Shown: piece by piece, positions 35,671 to 45,564 of the stretch
How positions within the stretch are numbered: position 1 is the first letter of the stretch
Layout of the letters: each line of letters begins with the position of its first letter
The notes under the pieces: generated by a model
What the model was told of the DNA's origin: nothing
Databases searched by the model: none
The model's input: only the letters and a program-made list of their open reading frames with translations
Translations under genes and position numbers: made by a program
Origin: Actinomycetaceae bacterium
GTDB lineage: Bacteria > Actinomycetota > Actinomycetes > Actinomycetales > Actinomycetaceae
Direction: 5' to 3'
Assembly (NCBI GenBank): GCA_030524055.1
Contig: JAUNHH010000001.1
Span: forward strand, 172,156-236,155
DNA length: 64,000 nucleotides

Positions 35671-38600
35671 ATGGAAATGACCGCTGAGAATGCGGGCGCG
35701 CTGCGCGGGCTCGCTGATGTGGAGTATGACTTTGGCGTGTCTGCGGCGGTAGCGGGCGCATTTAAAGCAGCGTCACTGACGTTACGCGAACAGCGCGGTG
35801 GGCGCACTTCTGCTCGGGATAAAGGCCGCGAGGAGTTCCGCGGTTTTTATGCGGATCTGTATATTGCCAATGGAAGTGTGCAGATCCAAGATATGGGCGA
35901 GATTGGCGACTTCTTAATGAGTGTCTCGCGCCAGATAGAGCGGGTGGATCAGGCGGCGCGTGAGGAGAATGCGCGGCGGCGGCAGGCTCGGGAGTGGGCA
36001 CAGCGCCAGGCGAATCGCAACCTGGCTGACCATATCGTCGGGATTTTCACCGGGGGTGAGGATCCGCCTTTCCAGTCCATTGACACTGCTTCTCGTGGTC
36101 CGGCAACGACGGTGCCCGCTCGCCAACCTCATGAGCGTCAGCCCCTGTCTGGTAGTGGTGGGGATGGGACAACCTCCGCTATTGCGGCAAATCTGCGTTC
36201 TTTTGCCTCCTCCACGCGGGGTATGGACGGGGCGGTCAGGGACCTGCCAGGGAAGTTGCAGGGACATACGGAAGATTTTGCTGCTTCGTGCCGGTGGGCC
36301 ACTTTGGATGCGTCCAGTGTGATTTCAGCGCTGCGTGCGTGGGTTGCGCAAAATGAGCAGGACGCTAGGTGGGCTGATGTTGTTGCCGACGCTTTTGAGG
36401 CAGCTGGCAGTGAAGGCGTAATGACGTTGCCTGATGCGACCATTGATGCCTCACTTCGTAATGCGGGTGTAAGTCAGGCGCGCGCAGATTTGCAGGTGGA
36501 CCCGCCGAGTGCTTTTGGCTCTCCTCCAACCACGGGTTATGCCGATGATCCGGTCAATACTGCCTCGGGCGGGTTTGTCGAGTTCGAGGTTGATGTGTCT
36601 TTTGCTGGGCGGGCTCAGGTGGCCTCCTGGAAGCGCGCCTATTCGTCTTTGAACCCTGATGTTGGGGCTTTTGGGGTTGGGTGGTCTTCCTGGGCTGATG
36701 CGGGACTATCTATGAACGAGGGCGGGGCGCGCCTGCGCCTCATGGATGGCCGGGTCATTTCTTTCCCTCGTGACGGCACTGGTTGGGGCAGGGCAACTGG
36801 GGAAAGTCTGTGGCTGCACACTGCTGGCGGTGCAGGCCAGGCGGACGCTGCCACCGACGCCACTACGGACGCTGACGCCCAGCTTGGTGCGGGTTTTGTG
36901 GTGTCTTCTCCGTGGGGTTTGCGCGGGCATTTTGACGCATCTGGGCGCGTGGTGTCCTGGTGTGAGAATGGCACGACGCTGCGTTTTTCCTACGGCGACG
37001 ACGGCTCTTTGGAGGGGGTGACCACCGAGGCTGGGCGTGGGGTGCGCCTGGTCTGGAACTCGGGCCGTATCACCGAAGTGGTGGCCTCTGATGGGCGGCG
37101 CGCCAAGTATTCCTATGACGAGGGTGGTCGCCTGACCAGGGTGGATGGCCCTGGCGGGCGCCGCGAATACCACTATGGGGCTTCTGGTCTGATTGAACGC
37201 GTTGTTGATGGCGATGGCGTTGTGGAAGTGGATAACACTTTCGACGATAGTGGGCGGGTTGCCTTTCAGACTTCGCCGCTTGGGCGGCGCACAAAGTATG
37301 CGTATATCCCTGGTGGGATTACTGTCACTAGTGACGAGGACGCTACGCGGGCTAATACGTGGATTCATGATGGGCGCGGCCGCCTACTGGGCATTATTGA
37401 TGCTGATGGACGCCGCCAATCCATGTCCTATGACCGGTGGGGCAATACTGTGCTGGTACGAGGGCGGGACGGCCGTCTGGAAGCCAGTGAGTATGACGAT
37501 CGGGGCAGGCCCACCCAACGCAAACTCACCACGGGTGCCCGGCTTGCCTGGACTTGGGACAGTTTGGATCGCCTGACCGAGTTGCGGGTTTTGTCAGCCC
37601 CAGATGCCACCCCAGCGGTGACGCATTTCGAGTACGAGGGCGAGGCTACCAACCCATCCGTCGTTGTTGATGCTGAGGGCGGCGTTACGCGCATGGAGTG
37701 GGACGGGCCCCTTTTAGCGCGGGTGGTGGATCCGACTGGTGTTGAGGTGCGCTTTGCGTATGACGCCTTTGGGGATCTGATCAGCACAACGGATGCTTAT
37801 GGGGCGACCGCTCGCTTGGAACGCGATGAGGCAGGCCGTATTGTCGCTGCGATGACCCCGATGGGCCACCGCACTACCTTCACCTACGACGGGGCGGGGA
37901 ATCTGGTGGCGCGCCGCGCCCCTGATGGTGGAATCACCCGGTGGGAGTACACAGCTGGGGGCCGCCTTGCGGCGGAGGTGGACGCGGAAGGGGGCCGCAC
38001 CCTCGTTGAGCATGACGAATCTGGCCAGGAGAGCGCCACTATTGACCCCCTGGGTGGCAGACTCGAAAAAACGTGGGATGACCTGGGTAATCTTGCTAGC
38101 GTCTCTCTGCCTGATGGGAGCACGTGGCAGCTGACCAGCGATGCGAACTCGCGTCTGACGGAGATTACTGATCCAACGGGTGCGCAGTGGTCCATGACCT
38201 ATGGGCCGACCGGCACGGTGTTAAGTGTGTGCGACCCGCTTGGGCAGCACCGCGTGGTCGAGCGTAACGGCCAGGGCCAACCCACTGCTGTGTTTGATGG
38301 CGATGAGACGATCCGCGGGCAGTACGACACTCTTGGCCGTCTCCTGTCCATTACGGGTAGTGATGGCACTACTCAGGTGGTGCAGTATGACCGTTTAGGC
38401 CGCATTGTTGAAACTGTGGACGCCTGTGGGGCGGCGCGGCGTATCAAGCGAGATGCTGCCGGCCGTATTGTGGCGGTCACTCACCCTGATGGGCGGGTGC
38501 ACCGTTATGAGTACGACTTGGCTGGCCGGTGGTGTGCGACGATTTCTACTGGTGGGGATAGGTATGAGTTCCACTATGACGTGGACTCGAATCTGGTTGG

Positions 38601-41600
38601 GGAAACCTGGCCCACCGGGGATCGCGTGACGACGACTTTTGATGAGTGCGCACGCATCACGTCCAGGCGGGAGCCTGGCCGAGGTCTGGTCACTATTGCC
38701 TATGACAAGTGCGGGCGGATCATCAGGATGCGCGACCCGTTTAACGGTCCCCGCCGTTTCACCTACGACGCAGCTGGACGCATGACCAGTGCCACCAATG
38801 CTCTTGGTGGTGTCACGCGTTTTGGTTATGACCAGTCGGGCCGTCAAAGTACGGTCACAGACCCTCTTGGTGGCACACTGACCCGCACTTTTGATGCCGC
38901 AGGCAGGGTCACCTCCCTCACGGACGCTATAGGGCGGACCACAACCTTCACGTGGGATGGCCTGGGGCACCTGACCAGTCGGACCAGTCCCACTGGCACT
39001 AGTGTTGCCTACACGTGGGACAAGGGGCGACTGACCTTCACTACGGTAGATGGGCGGCTGCACAGCAGTAGTACGCATGATCCGGCGACACGCACCACCC
39101 GCACCACCATGGCAGCCACGGGTGAAGTCCTGGAAACTGTGCTGGACCCTGTTGGGCGGCTCGCGTCGCGCACCCGCGATGGGGTTGGTGTCTCCTATGG
39201 GTATAACGCTTCTGGTCACCGGACCTTTATGCGTCGCCCTGATGGGAGCGTCACCACCTATGAACACAATACAAATGGGCATATTACCCAGGTTCACGAC
39301 CCGCGCACTGGCACCATCGCCTTAGAGCGGGACGCACTCGGCAGGGTCACCAGTATCGAGGGCGAAGGGCTAACAGCATCCTTTAGCTACACCGGTGCGG
39401 GCCTAGAAAGTAGTGTCATTAATCGGGGTGGGTTTATTCAACGCACGTCCAGCACCCGCGATGATGATGACCGGGTCGTGGCCCACACTGTGGATGGCAT
39501 TACCGTCTCCTACTCATTTGACGAGGCCGGACAGCTGGCCAGCGCGACGTCCAGTGAGGGCCACACCACCCACTATTCGTGGGATGCTGCGGGCCGTCTG
39601 GCAGAAGAACTCACCAATGGGCATTCCACCACTTATCACTATGACGCAGCTGGACAGTTACTGTCCTCAAAGGGCCCTGCCGGGTCAGTTCACTACACCT
39701 ATGACGCCCAAGGGCGCCGCACCGCGCAGCGTGCTGGTAGCACCGAACGGCGGTATTCGTGGGACCACCGCAGTTACCTGACTGCGATTACTGACATTGA
39801 CCATGATGGGGATACTCCTGCCGTGCGGCGCACCCCGATCACGGTGGACGCTGGCGGAGAACTTGCCACTGTTGGCACGCAGGACGTGTATTGGGATAGC
39901 GCTGCGGGTCTGCCTACCTTGGCGGCTTATGGCGCCAATATTGTCGTGGATGCCTTTGCTGCCACCAGTGTGCACGCCACAGCCGCTGAAGGCACCTGGC
40001 TCATCCCTGGAATCGACCCAGACCTGGACCTCACCCCACAGCCTGCCGCTGCCCACGCAGTGGCAGGTGGTGCGGTGCCAAGCGTAGATGGGGTTCCTGG
40101 CGTGGCAGGTGCCAGCGTTGCTGGCCTCTCCGAGGTAGCGGGTTCTGGGGTTTCGCGCCCCGCCCTCGTCCATGATGCGCTGCCACTAGGGATCACCGCA
40201 GGGGCCACACCCACCTTGGATGGGGCTGAATGGATGGGCCGGCGTGTCCTTGACCCCGCCACTCACGCATTCTTATCCCCTGACCCGCTCCGGCCAGTGC
40301 TGGGTTCGGCGTGGGTCGGCAACCCCTATTCCTACGCGGGAAACAACCCCGTCACCATGAGTGACCCACTGGGATTGTCGCCTGTGACGGAAGCAGAACT
40401 GCGCGCTTACGCCGACAGCAACAACGGGGTCCTACACAACACTGCCCAATGGGTGGGCGACAACTGGGAATACATTGCCGCGGGCGCCATGATTATCGGC
40501 GGAATCGCTGTCATGTGCACCGGAGTTGGCGGGCCCGTTGGCGCTGCAATGATTGCTGGTGGGCTCTTCGGAGGTGGCGGCTCGATCGGTGTACAGAAAT
40601 GGACCACCGGGAAAGTTGACTGGGGCAAAGTCGGTGTCGATACCGTCATCGGCACCGTATCTGGACTGGCTGGCGGTGGGGCAGGCACTCTGCTCCGCAA
40701 TGGCACCACCCAAATGACCAACTGCCTCGGGCGCAACATTTTGGTTGGTACTGGAGAAAGTATCGTTGAAGGCGGCGTCTCCAACGCGCTGAACTACGTG
40801 ACAGGCCCGGGCCCACACACCGCAAGCGGCTTATTCCAGGCCACCACCTCCAGCCTTGGGATGGATGCTCTGCTTGGCGCAGGTGGCGGCGCATTAGACA
40901 AATTCACTGGAGCCTCACGGATTGGCTGCTTCACCGCCGATACTCCCGTGCTTATGGCGGACGGGACAAGTAAGCCCATTAGCGACGTCGCTGTTGGTGA
41001 TGAAGTGTCCAGCGTTGACCCCGCTACGGGCGAAACTGTGCCCGCGATGGTGGAAAATGTCCTCATCCACGAGGACGTGCCCACCATGGTGGTCACCACC
41101 AGTGATGGCACGATTGAAACCACGGCCACCCACCCCTTCTATGTGCAAGGGTATGGATTTACTCCTGCTGAGGATCTGCGTGAAGGCGACCGCCTACGCA
41201 GCTCCGACGGGCAAGAAATCACCGTGGTGGCCATTGAAGCCACCGGCCAAACCCACACCGTCTACAACCTCACCACCACAACCCACACCTACCACGTCCA
41301 CACCGAAAACGGGGTGGCAGTACTGGTGCACAATGAGTGCGGTACCGGCGGAGCGGACACGCCAGGGTCTGGTGGAGGCAGTGGAGGGCACGGGACACCA
41401 CCTGGCGGGAGCAATAATCCTGACGGTGGAGAGTTCCCCGACTGGAATGGAAGAGTTACTTTCGGAGAGCTCAATGAACATGGCCAAGCCACTGGGATGA
41501 GCGCGATTATCAATGGTGACATGCTGACCCACGGCACGAAAGCGAATTCAAGTATCGAACCTCCTGGTTGGGACGGGCCAAATCTATTTGATAGAGGACA

Positions 41601-41871
41601 TCTCCTGGCCAACGTTCTAGGAGGAACGGGTGATGACCCACGTAACTTAGTCACAATGCTCCCCGGAAAAAATAGGGGGCAGATGCGTGTCTTCGAAGAA
41701 CGGGTTCGGCAACTCGTGGAAGAAAAAGGGGAAGTTCTCTACACTGCCACGCCAATATATGATGACACCGGAAAACCAATTCTCATTGAATTGGAGGCAA
41801 TCACCGAAGATGGAATACACATACGCGATGTTATAGACAACAGCGGACCACCGAGGAGGAGGACTAGATGA
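35671..41871 (+). CDS. Rhs/YD-repeat polymorphic toxin with Hint domain and C-terminal nuclease
   Basis: A 2066-residue contact-type toxin. Order of parts: an alpha-helical N-terminal region without signal peptide (1-285), reminiscent of ESX/WXG100-exported proteins; a DUF6531 domain (about 291-365, VNTASGGFVEFEVD); some 1,000 residues of YD/RHS repeats (about 430-1500) that should form a hollow shell; the Rhs-associated core (about 1520-1570, YSYAGNNPVTMSDPLGL); a Gly-rich hydrophobic stretch (about 1595-1690); a Hint self-cleaving domain starting at Cys1753 (GCFTADTPV) and ending at VLVHN1888; and a variable tip of 178 residues. The tip has D1974-RGH-LLANVLGG and later NRGQM, the pattern of DNA/RNA non-specific (His-Me finger) endonucleases. 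I start it at 35671 (AGGGAAGG site). Its stop overlaps the next gene by 4 bp (ATGA). The secretion route is not encoded here. Confidence 0.93.
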   Translation: MEMTAENAGALRGLADVEYDFGVSAAVAGAFKAASLTLREQRGGRTSARDKGREEFRGFYADLYIANGSVQIQDMGEIGDFLMSVSRQIERVDQAAREENARRRQAREWAQRQANRNLADHIVGIFTGGEDPPFQSIDTASRGPATTVPARQPHERQPLSGSGGDGTTSAIAANLRSFASSTRGMDGAVRDLPGKLQGHTEDFAASCRWATLDASSVISALRAWVAQNEQDARWADVVADAFEAAGSEGVMTLPDATIDASLRNAGVSQARADLQVDPPSAFGSPPTTGYADDPVNTASGGFVEFEVDVSFAGRAQVASWKRAYSSLNPDVGAFGVGWSSWADAGLSMNEGGARLRLMDGRVISFPRDGTGWGRATGESLWLHTAGGAGQADAATDATTDADAQLGAGFVVSSPWGLRGHFDASGRVVSWCENGTTLRFSYGDDGSLEGVTTEAGRGVRLVWNSGRITEVVASDGRRAKYSYDEGGRLTRVDGPGGRREYHYGASGLIERVVDGDGVVEVDNTFDDSGRVAFQTSPLGRRTKYAYIPGGITVTSDEDATRANTWIHDGRGRLLGIIDADGRRQSMSYDRWGNTVLVRGRDGRLEASEYDDRGRPTQRKLTTGARLAWTWDSLDRLTELRVLSAPDATPAVTHFEYEGEATNPSVVVDAEGGVTRMEWDGPLLARVVDPTGVEVRFAYDAFGDLISTTDAYGATARLERDEAGRIVAAMTPMGHRTTFTYDGAGNLVARRAPDGGITRWEYTAGGRLAAEVDAEGGRTLVEHDESGQESATIDPLGGRLEKTWDDLGNLASVSLPDGSTWQLTSDANSRLTEITDPTGAQWSMTYGPTGTVLSVCDPLGQHRVVERNGQGQPTAVFDGDETIRGQYDTLGRLLSITGSDGTTQVVQYDRLGRIVETVDACGAARRIKRDAAGRIVAVTHPDGRVHRYEYDLAGRWCATISTGGDRYEFHYDVDSNLVGETWPTGDRVTTTFDECARITSRREPGRGLVTIAYDKCGRIIRMRDPFNGPRRFTYDAAGRMTSATNALGGVTRFGYDQSGRQSTVTDPLGGTLTRTFDAAGRVTSLTDAIGRTTTFTWDGLGHLTSRTSPTGTSVAYTWDKGRLTFTTVDGRLHSSSTHDPATRTTRTTMAATGEVLETVLDPVGRLASRTRDGVGVSYGYNASGHRTFMRRPDGSVTTYEHNTNGHITQVHDPRTGTIALERDALGRVTSIEGEGLTASFSYTGAGLESSVINRGGFIQRTSSTRDDDDRVVAHTVDGITVSYSFDEAGQLASATSSEGHTTHYSWDAAGRLAEELTNGHSTTYHYDAAGQLLSSKGPAGSVHYTYDAQGRRTAQRAGSTERRYSWDHRSYLTAITDIDHDGDTPAVRRTPITVDAGGELATVGTQDVYWDSAAGLPTLAAYGANIVVDAFAATSVHATAAEGTWLIPGIDPDLDLTPQPAAAHAVAGGAVPSVDGVPGVAGASVAGLSEVAGSGVSRPALVHDALPLGITAGATPTLDGAEWMGRRVLDPATHAFLSPDPLRPVLGSAWVGNPYSYAGNNPVTMSDPLGLSPVTEAELRAYADSNNGVLHNTAQWVGDNWEYIAAGAMIIGGIAVMCTGVGGPVGAAMIAGGLFGGGGSIGVQKWTTGKVDWGKVGVDTVIGTVSGLAGGGAGTLLRNGTTQMTNCLGRNILVGTGESIVEGGVSNALNYVTGPGPHTASGLFQATTSSLGMDALLGAGGGALDKFTGASRIGCFTADTPVLMADGTSKPISDVAVGDEVSSVDPATGETVPAMVENVLIHEDVPTMVVTTSDGTIETTATHPFYVQGYGFTPAEDLREGDRLRSSDGQEITVVAIEATGQTHTVYNLTTTTHTYHVHTENGVAVLVHNECGTGGADTPGSGGGSGGHGTPPGGSNNPDGGEFPDWNGRVTFGELNEHGQATGMSAIINGDMLTHGTKANSSIEPPGWDGPNLFDRGHLLANVLGGTGDDPRNLVTMLPGKNRGQMRVFEERVRQLVEEKGEVLYTATPIYDDTGKPILIELEAITEDGIHIRDVIDNSGPPRRRTR

Positions 41872-43019
41872 ATACTCTACAACAGGTACTTGATAGTTTC
41901 CCGCCACTAAATGAGCCTATTTATGGTGAGGGGCCGACGTATTTTGGCGACCTGAGCGAGTGGGATTTTCCTGCGGACTATTTGACGCTTCTCAAGGCTT
42001 ATGGCGAAGGAAGAATCTGGGATTACATAACGCTATTTTCTCCATTCACTCCTTCCTTTTATAGGAACAGCTTTATATGTCGAGATGACCACCTAAACTA
42101 TGCTTTACAGTACAGCTCGTGGACGAGAGGAATGCCTAACCACATTGATTCCTATGCCAATCTTTATCCATGGGCTGGTTCTGACGATGCTGACACATTC
42201 TTTTGGATGTGGACAAATAAGGAGGCGGGAGAATACATTGTTGTACTCCACAACCCAAAGACCTACACGTGGGAGATTCACGACCTGACAATTACTGAAT
42301 TCCTCTACCGCCTATGGAGTGGAACCCTGGAATCAAAAGAATACTACCCCGGCTTTTTAAGCGGGCCTGACTATTTTATTTCCGCACAAACTTACAGTGA
42401 CTCCGGTGATGAGACTCCGCCATATAGCGATGCAATTCAGATCATTCCCTCAAAAGAACACTCCGACGACACCGGACTCACTCAACTCAATTCCCTATGC
42501 CTGCCGCCATCTAGGCCTGTCCTTTACGATCACCGGATTCGATTCAGCGAACTACTTCCCCATGCTTTACCGGCTGATTATTTAGAGCTAGTAGACGCTT
42601 ACGGGGATGGAACATTTAACGATCTGATCACCCTATTTTCACCCTACTGCCTTCTCAGCGAGAGAAGCTATTTTCTGATTAACCAGCAGAGATTGGAGGA
42701 TTTGGAGGCCGAACCCAGTTATACTGCTCCCCCCTCTTTTCCTTACACACTCATCGAATTGCGCCTGTGGGCAGAATCAGACAACGACGATTTCTTCTAT
42801 TGGGCCTGGAGCGATCAAGCGAAAGGCGAGTACACCATTGTGGTTCGCAACCCTAGTGAGGAACAGGCATGGGAAATCCACCATCTAACCTTTGCCAGTT
42901 TCCTGCATCAACTCCTGAGCGGGACATTGGAAACGGAGATGGTCTCACTCGCATGTATTGATACACCACCCTCGTTCACCCCGATTTACAGTGACTACAG
43001 TTATCTGACACGGCGTTAA
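41868..43019 (+). CDS. SUKH/SMI1-like protein, probable cognate immunity protein (A1)
   Basis: Two SUKH (SMI1/KNR4) domains in tandem: about 1-175 (GEGPTYFGDLSEWDFPADY, LLKAYGEGRIWDYI, LFSPF, then DTFFWMWTNKEAGEYIVV) and about 205-375 (RFSELLPHALPADYLELVDAYGDG, LFSPYCL, DDFFYWAWSD, ending in SFLHQLLSGTLE). SUKH proteins are the commonest immunity proteins of polymorphic toxins and bind the toxin tip directly. Its ATG overlaps the toxin stop (ATGA at 41868), so the two are translationally coupled. That makes it the best candidate to neutralise the DRGH nuclease. It is acidic and aromatic-rich. Binding is inferred, not shown. Confidence 0.88.
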   Translation: MNTLQQVLDSFPPLNEPIYGEGPTYFGDLSEWDFPADYLTLLKAYGEGRIWDYITLFSPFTPSFYRNSFICRDDHLNYALQYSSWTRGMPNHIDSYANLYPWAGSDDADTFFWMWTNKEAGEYIVVLHNPKTYTWEIHDLTITEFLYRLWSGTLESKEYYPGFLSGPDYFISAQTYSDSGDETPPYSDAIQIIPSKEHSDDTGLTQLNSLCLPPSRPVLYDHRIRFSELLPHALPADYLELVDAYGDGTFNDLITLFSPYCLLSERSYFLINQQRLEDLEAEPSYTAPPSFPYTLIELRLWAESDNDDFFYWAWSDQAKGEYTIVVRNPSEEQAWEIHHLTFASFLHQLLSGTLETEMVSLACIDTPPSFTPIYSDYSYLTRR

Positions 43020-43070
43020 GAGTTAACCCCTCAGTTTCTAACTGCAACACTCACAGCCTAAGGAATGCTC

Positions 43071-43226
43071 ATGACACATTTGACTCTTAATGGCTCTGCC
43101 ATTTCTGGTCTTGCACTGAACAAACCAAGCAGAGTGCTTAATAGTGGCATCTATACCGAGCCATTCCGACCCACGCCTCTTTCTCATAAGGATTCCCGAT
43201 CAATGAAACATACGGGACTTCCATGA
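43071..43226 (+). CDS. Small ORF coupled to the second SUKH gene
   Basis: A 51-residue frame (starts MTHLTLNGSAISG, ends SMKHTGLP) lies in the 203-bp gap between A1 and A2. It has an AAGGA site 6 bp before its ATG, and its TGA overlaps the ATG of A2 (ATGA). I do not recognise it, and it is not similar to any of the three array families by eye. It may be a genuine leader peptide or small protein, a relic of a toxin tip or other gene, or chance. Confidence 0.35.
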   Translation: MTHLTLNGSAISGLALNKPSRVLNSGIYTEPFRPTPLSHKDSRSMKHTGLP

Positions 43227-44386
43227 GCGGCACGACTGATTCATATTTATCAACGCTTATACAGCGTTTCCCAGCGGTAGATGAGCCGATTTATGGTGAA
43301 GGACCGACGTATTTTGGCGATCTGGGTGAGTGGGATTTTCCTGCGGATTACTTGGCATTCCTCAAAGCTTATGGTGAGGGGCGGATTTGGGATTACATCA
43401 CCCTTCTGTCACCTTTCACCCCCGCCCCTCACAGGAACTCTTTTGCCTATAGGGGAGAAAATCTTAACTACGCATTACAAGGGCATTTATGGACAGAAGA
43501 CATGCCAGACTGCATCGATTCCTATGCCAATCTCTACCCTTGGGCCGATTCTGATGTAGCAGACACGTTCTTTTGGATGTGGACAAATAAGGAAGAAGGG
43601 GAATACGTCGTCGTACTCCACAACCCCAAAAATATTATTTGGGAAGTCCACAACCTGACCATTACCGAGTTCCTCTACCGACTATGGGATGGAACCCTGA
43701 ATTCAAAAGAATACTATCCGGGCCGTTTATATGGAGACGATTATTTCGTCTCCGCACGAGACTATAGTATGCCCACTGATATTCTCCCTTATAACAGCAT
43801 AAAGCAGACTGTCTTACACAACGCAGGTTCCTCCGGCAGCTTTATGACTCACCTTCAAAGCCTGTGCCCACCACCAGCCACTCCCGTTCTTTGGGATAAT
43901 AAGATCCGCTTCAGCGAATTTCTCCCTCACGCTTTGTCAGCCGATTATTTGGAACTAGCATCCACTTATGGCGATGGCGCATTTAACGATCTCATCACGT
44001 TATATTCCCCCTATTGCCTAATCAGAGAACGAAACTACTTCACCCTTAACCAGCTAAGATTACTCAGACTCGAAAATAAGCGAGATGAGCCTACTCCCCC
44101 ACCTTTTCCATGCGCATTAAACGACTTGCACCAGTGGGCGCGATCCGATAACCAAGACTCCTTCTACTGGATGTGGACCGACGAATCAGCGGGCGAATAT
44201 GCCATCGTCGTCCATAATCAGACAGAAGAAATCCCCTGGGAAATCCACCACCTCACCTTCACAGAGTTTCTCTACCAGCTACTCAGCGGCACCCTAAAAA
44301 CAGAAATGGTCTCCCTCATTTGCATCGACCCTCCAGCCTCGTTCACCCCCATCTACACCAACGACGACTTCCTGAGGCAGCGTTAA
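43223..44386 (+). CDS. SUKH/SMI1-like protein, probable immunity paralogue (A2)
   Basis: A 387-residue paralogue of A1 with the same two-domain layout: GEGPTYFGDLGEWDFPADY in the first domain, FSEFLPHALSADYLELASTYGDGAFNDLITL in the second, then FLYQLLSGTLKTEMVSLICID. N-terminal sequences of the family are nearly identical, while the second halves and the linker (about 180-210) differ more, as expected where toxin specificity lies. It has no toxin partner next to it, so it may protect against toxin tips of other strains. The region after it holds an AAGGA site for the next gene. Confidence 0.82.
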   Translation: MSGTTDSYLSTLIQRFPAVDEPIYGEGPTYFGDLGEWDFPADYLAFLKAYGEGRIWDYITLLSPFTPAPHRNSFAYRGENLNYALQGHLWTEDMPDCIDSYANLYPWADSDVADTFFWMWTNKEEGEYVVVLHNPKNIIWEVHNLTITEFLYRLWDGTLNSKEYYPGRLYGDDYFVSARDYSMPTDILPYNSIKQTVLHNAGSSGSFMTHLQSLCPPPATPVLWDNKIRFSEFLPHALSADYLELASTYGDGAFNDLITLYSPYCLIRERNYFTLNQLRLLRLENKRDEPTPPPFPCALNDLHQWARSDNQDSFYWMWTDESAGEYAIVVHNQTEEIPWEIHHLTFTEFLYQLLSGTLKTEMVSLICIDPPASFTPIYTNDDFLRQR

Positions 44387-44445
44387 GAACCAGCCCGCAC
44401 CGCCTCCCCCATAGATAAGCTCAGGCCGGACACTTAAGGACTTTT

Positions 44446-45555
44446 ATGCACGAAACCATTCTCACTGAAACAGCAGAAACATACATGCATGCGCGGCAAG
44501 TCCTTAATGACGATATACCCCCCTCAACCTGGGAAAGTGTTTGTCATTACTGGTTAAGTAGCAATGAAATAGACTCGCTCCCTTTCTCTCCTGAATATTT
44601 CGTATGGAAAACTGCCCACCTCGTGAACTTTAAGGCAATCCACCCACTCGGCTCTCTACTCACAGAAAAAGGGTGGCCACTCGTTTATAAATCCCGATCC
44701 GCCCGCCCATTAGCGTGTTTTGGCGCCTATGAACGAGCAACACTTCTTATCCAGCACATCGAGAAGACTCTTGCAGATACGAAACGCAGCCCAGGAGAGC
44801 ACTGGGATGTCGCCGAGAGCCTCAACGCAATTGGCGCATACTCCTACATACCAACAATCACACTCCACGCACTGAGTCACCCCGATAAGAAAATACAAGA
44901 AGATGGTCACGAGATCATCGAGTTTTTCCTTCCTGAAACGACCTACCCACCAGCACTTCCACACATCGACACCACTCTGGCGAAATTTGACCCGTCGCAC
45001 CCTCCACTACCTGATCCAGACACATACCAGAAAGTCATAAGTCGCGCCAACGACATTTACGACTCGATTCACGCAACCTTTATTCCATTCGGGAAGATCT
45101 ACAACGACCCCCGTACGGACGATACCATCCGCGACTGGCTCACTCTCTCCGCTCATGGAGATCAGCGAAAAGTGACAATGGCACTCGAAATACTGAGTCG
45201 CACAGGTCCGGGCTATGTTGCGCGCTTTATTGAGCAACTCCTTCCACTGGCAGTAGATGACACCCACTCACCACACGCCCTACAGTTACTCGCCTACGCA
45301 CATTACGGCCGCATACGCCAGGCCAGTTCAACGTTCCTTGGTAACTGGCTCAACAACGGTGACGAAGACTCTCCACAGCGCGTCGCAAAAGTAGGACACG
45401 CCTACTCCTTCCTTGGCCTTGTCACAGACCTAGAAAAACTCACAATTTCCGCCCTCGCCTCCACAGACCCCACCATTCGCACCATAGGACTAGAACTCGC
45501 CAAAGACCCATTCCTTCACCCCCGCCACTACCTCGCGCTCAACCCCACGCAGTGA
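44446..45555 (+). CDS. Alpha-helical array protein, family B (B1)
   Basis: I cannot place this 369-residue protein in a named family. It is predicted, from its pattern of short amphipathic stretches, to be almost entirely helical, in the manner of HEAT or similar repeats. Landmarks shared with B2, B3 and B4: IGAYSYIP near residue 130, EDGHEIIEF, a PSHPPLPDPDTYQKVI segment, LLPLAVDD.HSPHALQLLAYAHYG, and the C-terminal VGHAYSFLGLVTDLEKLTISAL. It has no signal peptide or membrane segment, so it should be cytosolic. It starts 6 bp after AAGGA and ends 9 bp before C1. Its repeated linkage to SUKH genes behind an Rhs toxin suggests an immunity role. B1 is the most divergent of the four. Confidence 0.8.
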   Translation: MHETILTETAETYMHARQVLNDDIPPSTWESVCHYWLSSNEIDSLPFSPEYFVWKTAHLVNFKAIHPLGSLLTEKGWPLVYKSRSARPLACFGAYERATLLIQHIEKTLADTKRSPGEHWDVAESLNAIGAYSYIPTITLHALSHPDKKIQEDGHEIIEFFLPETTYPPALPHIDTTLAKFDPSHPPLPDPDTYQKVISRANDIYDSIHATFIPFGKIYNDPRTDDTIRDWLTLSAHGDQRKVTMALEILSRTGPGYVARFIEQLLPLAVDDTHSPHALQLLAYAHYGRIRQASSTFLGNWLNNGDEDSPQRVAKVGHAYSFLGLVTDLEKLTISALASTDPTIRTIGLELAKDPFLHPRHYLALNPTQ

Positions 45556-45564
45556 GAGAAAACC

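Noticed and set aside
36000-40900. Long open frames antisense to or out of frame with the Rhs gene
   Set aside because: They follow the codon rhythm of the Rhs gene, lack ribosome sites and encode Arg/Pro-rich nonsense.
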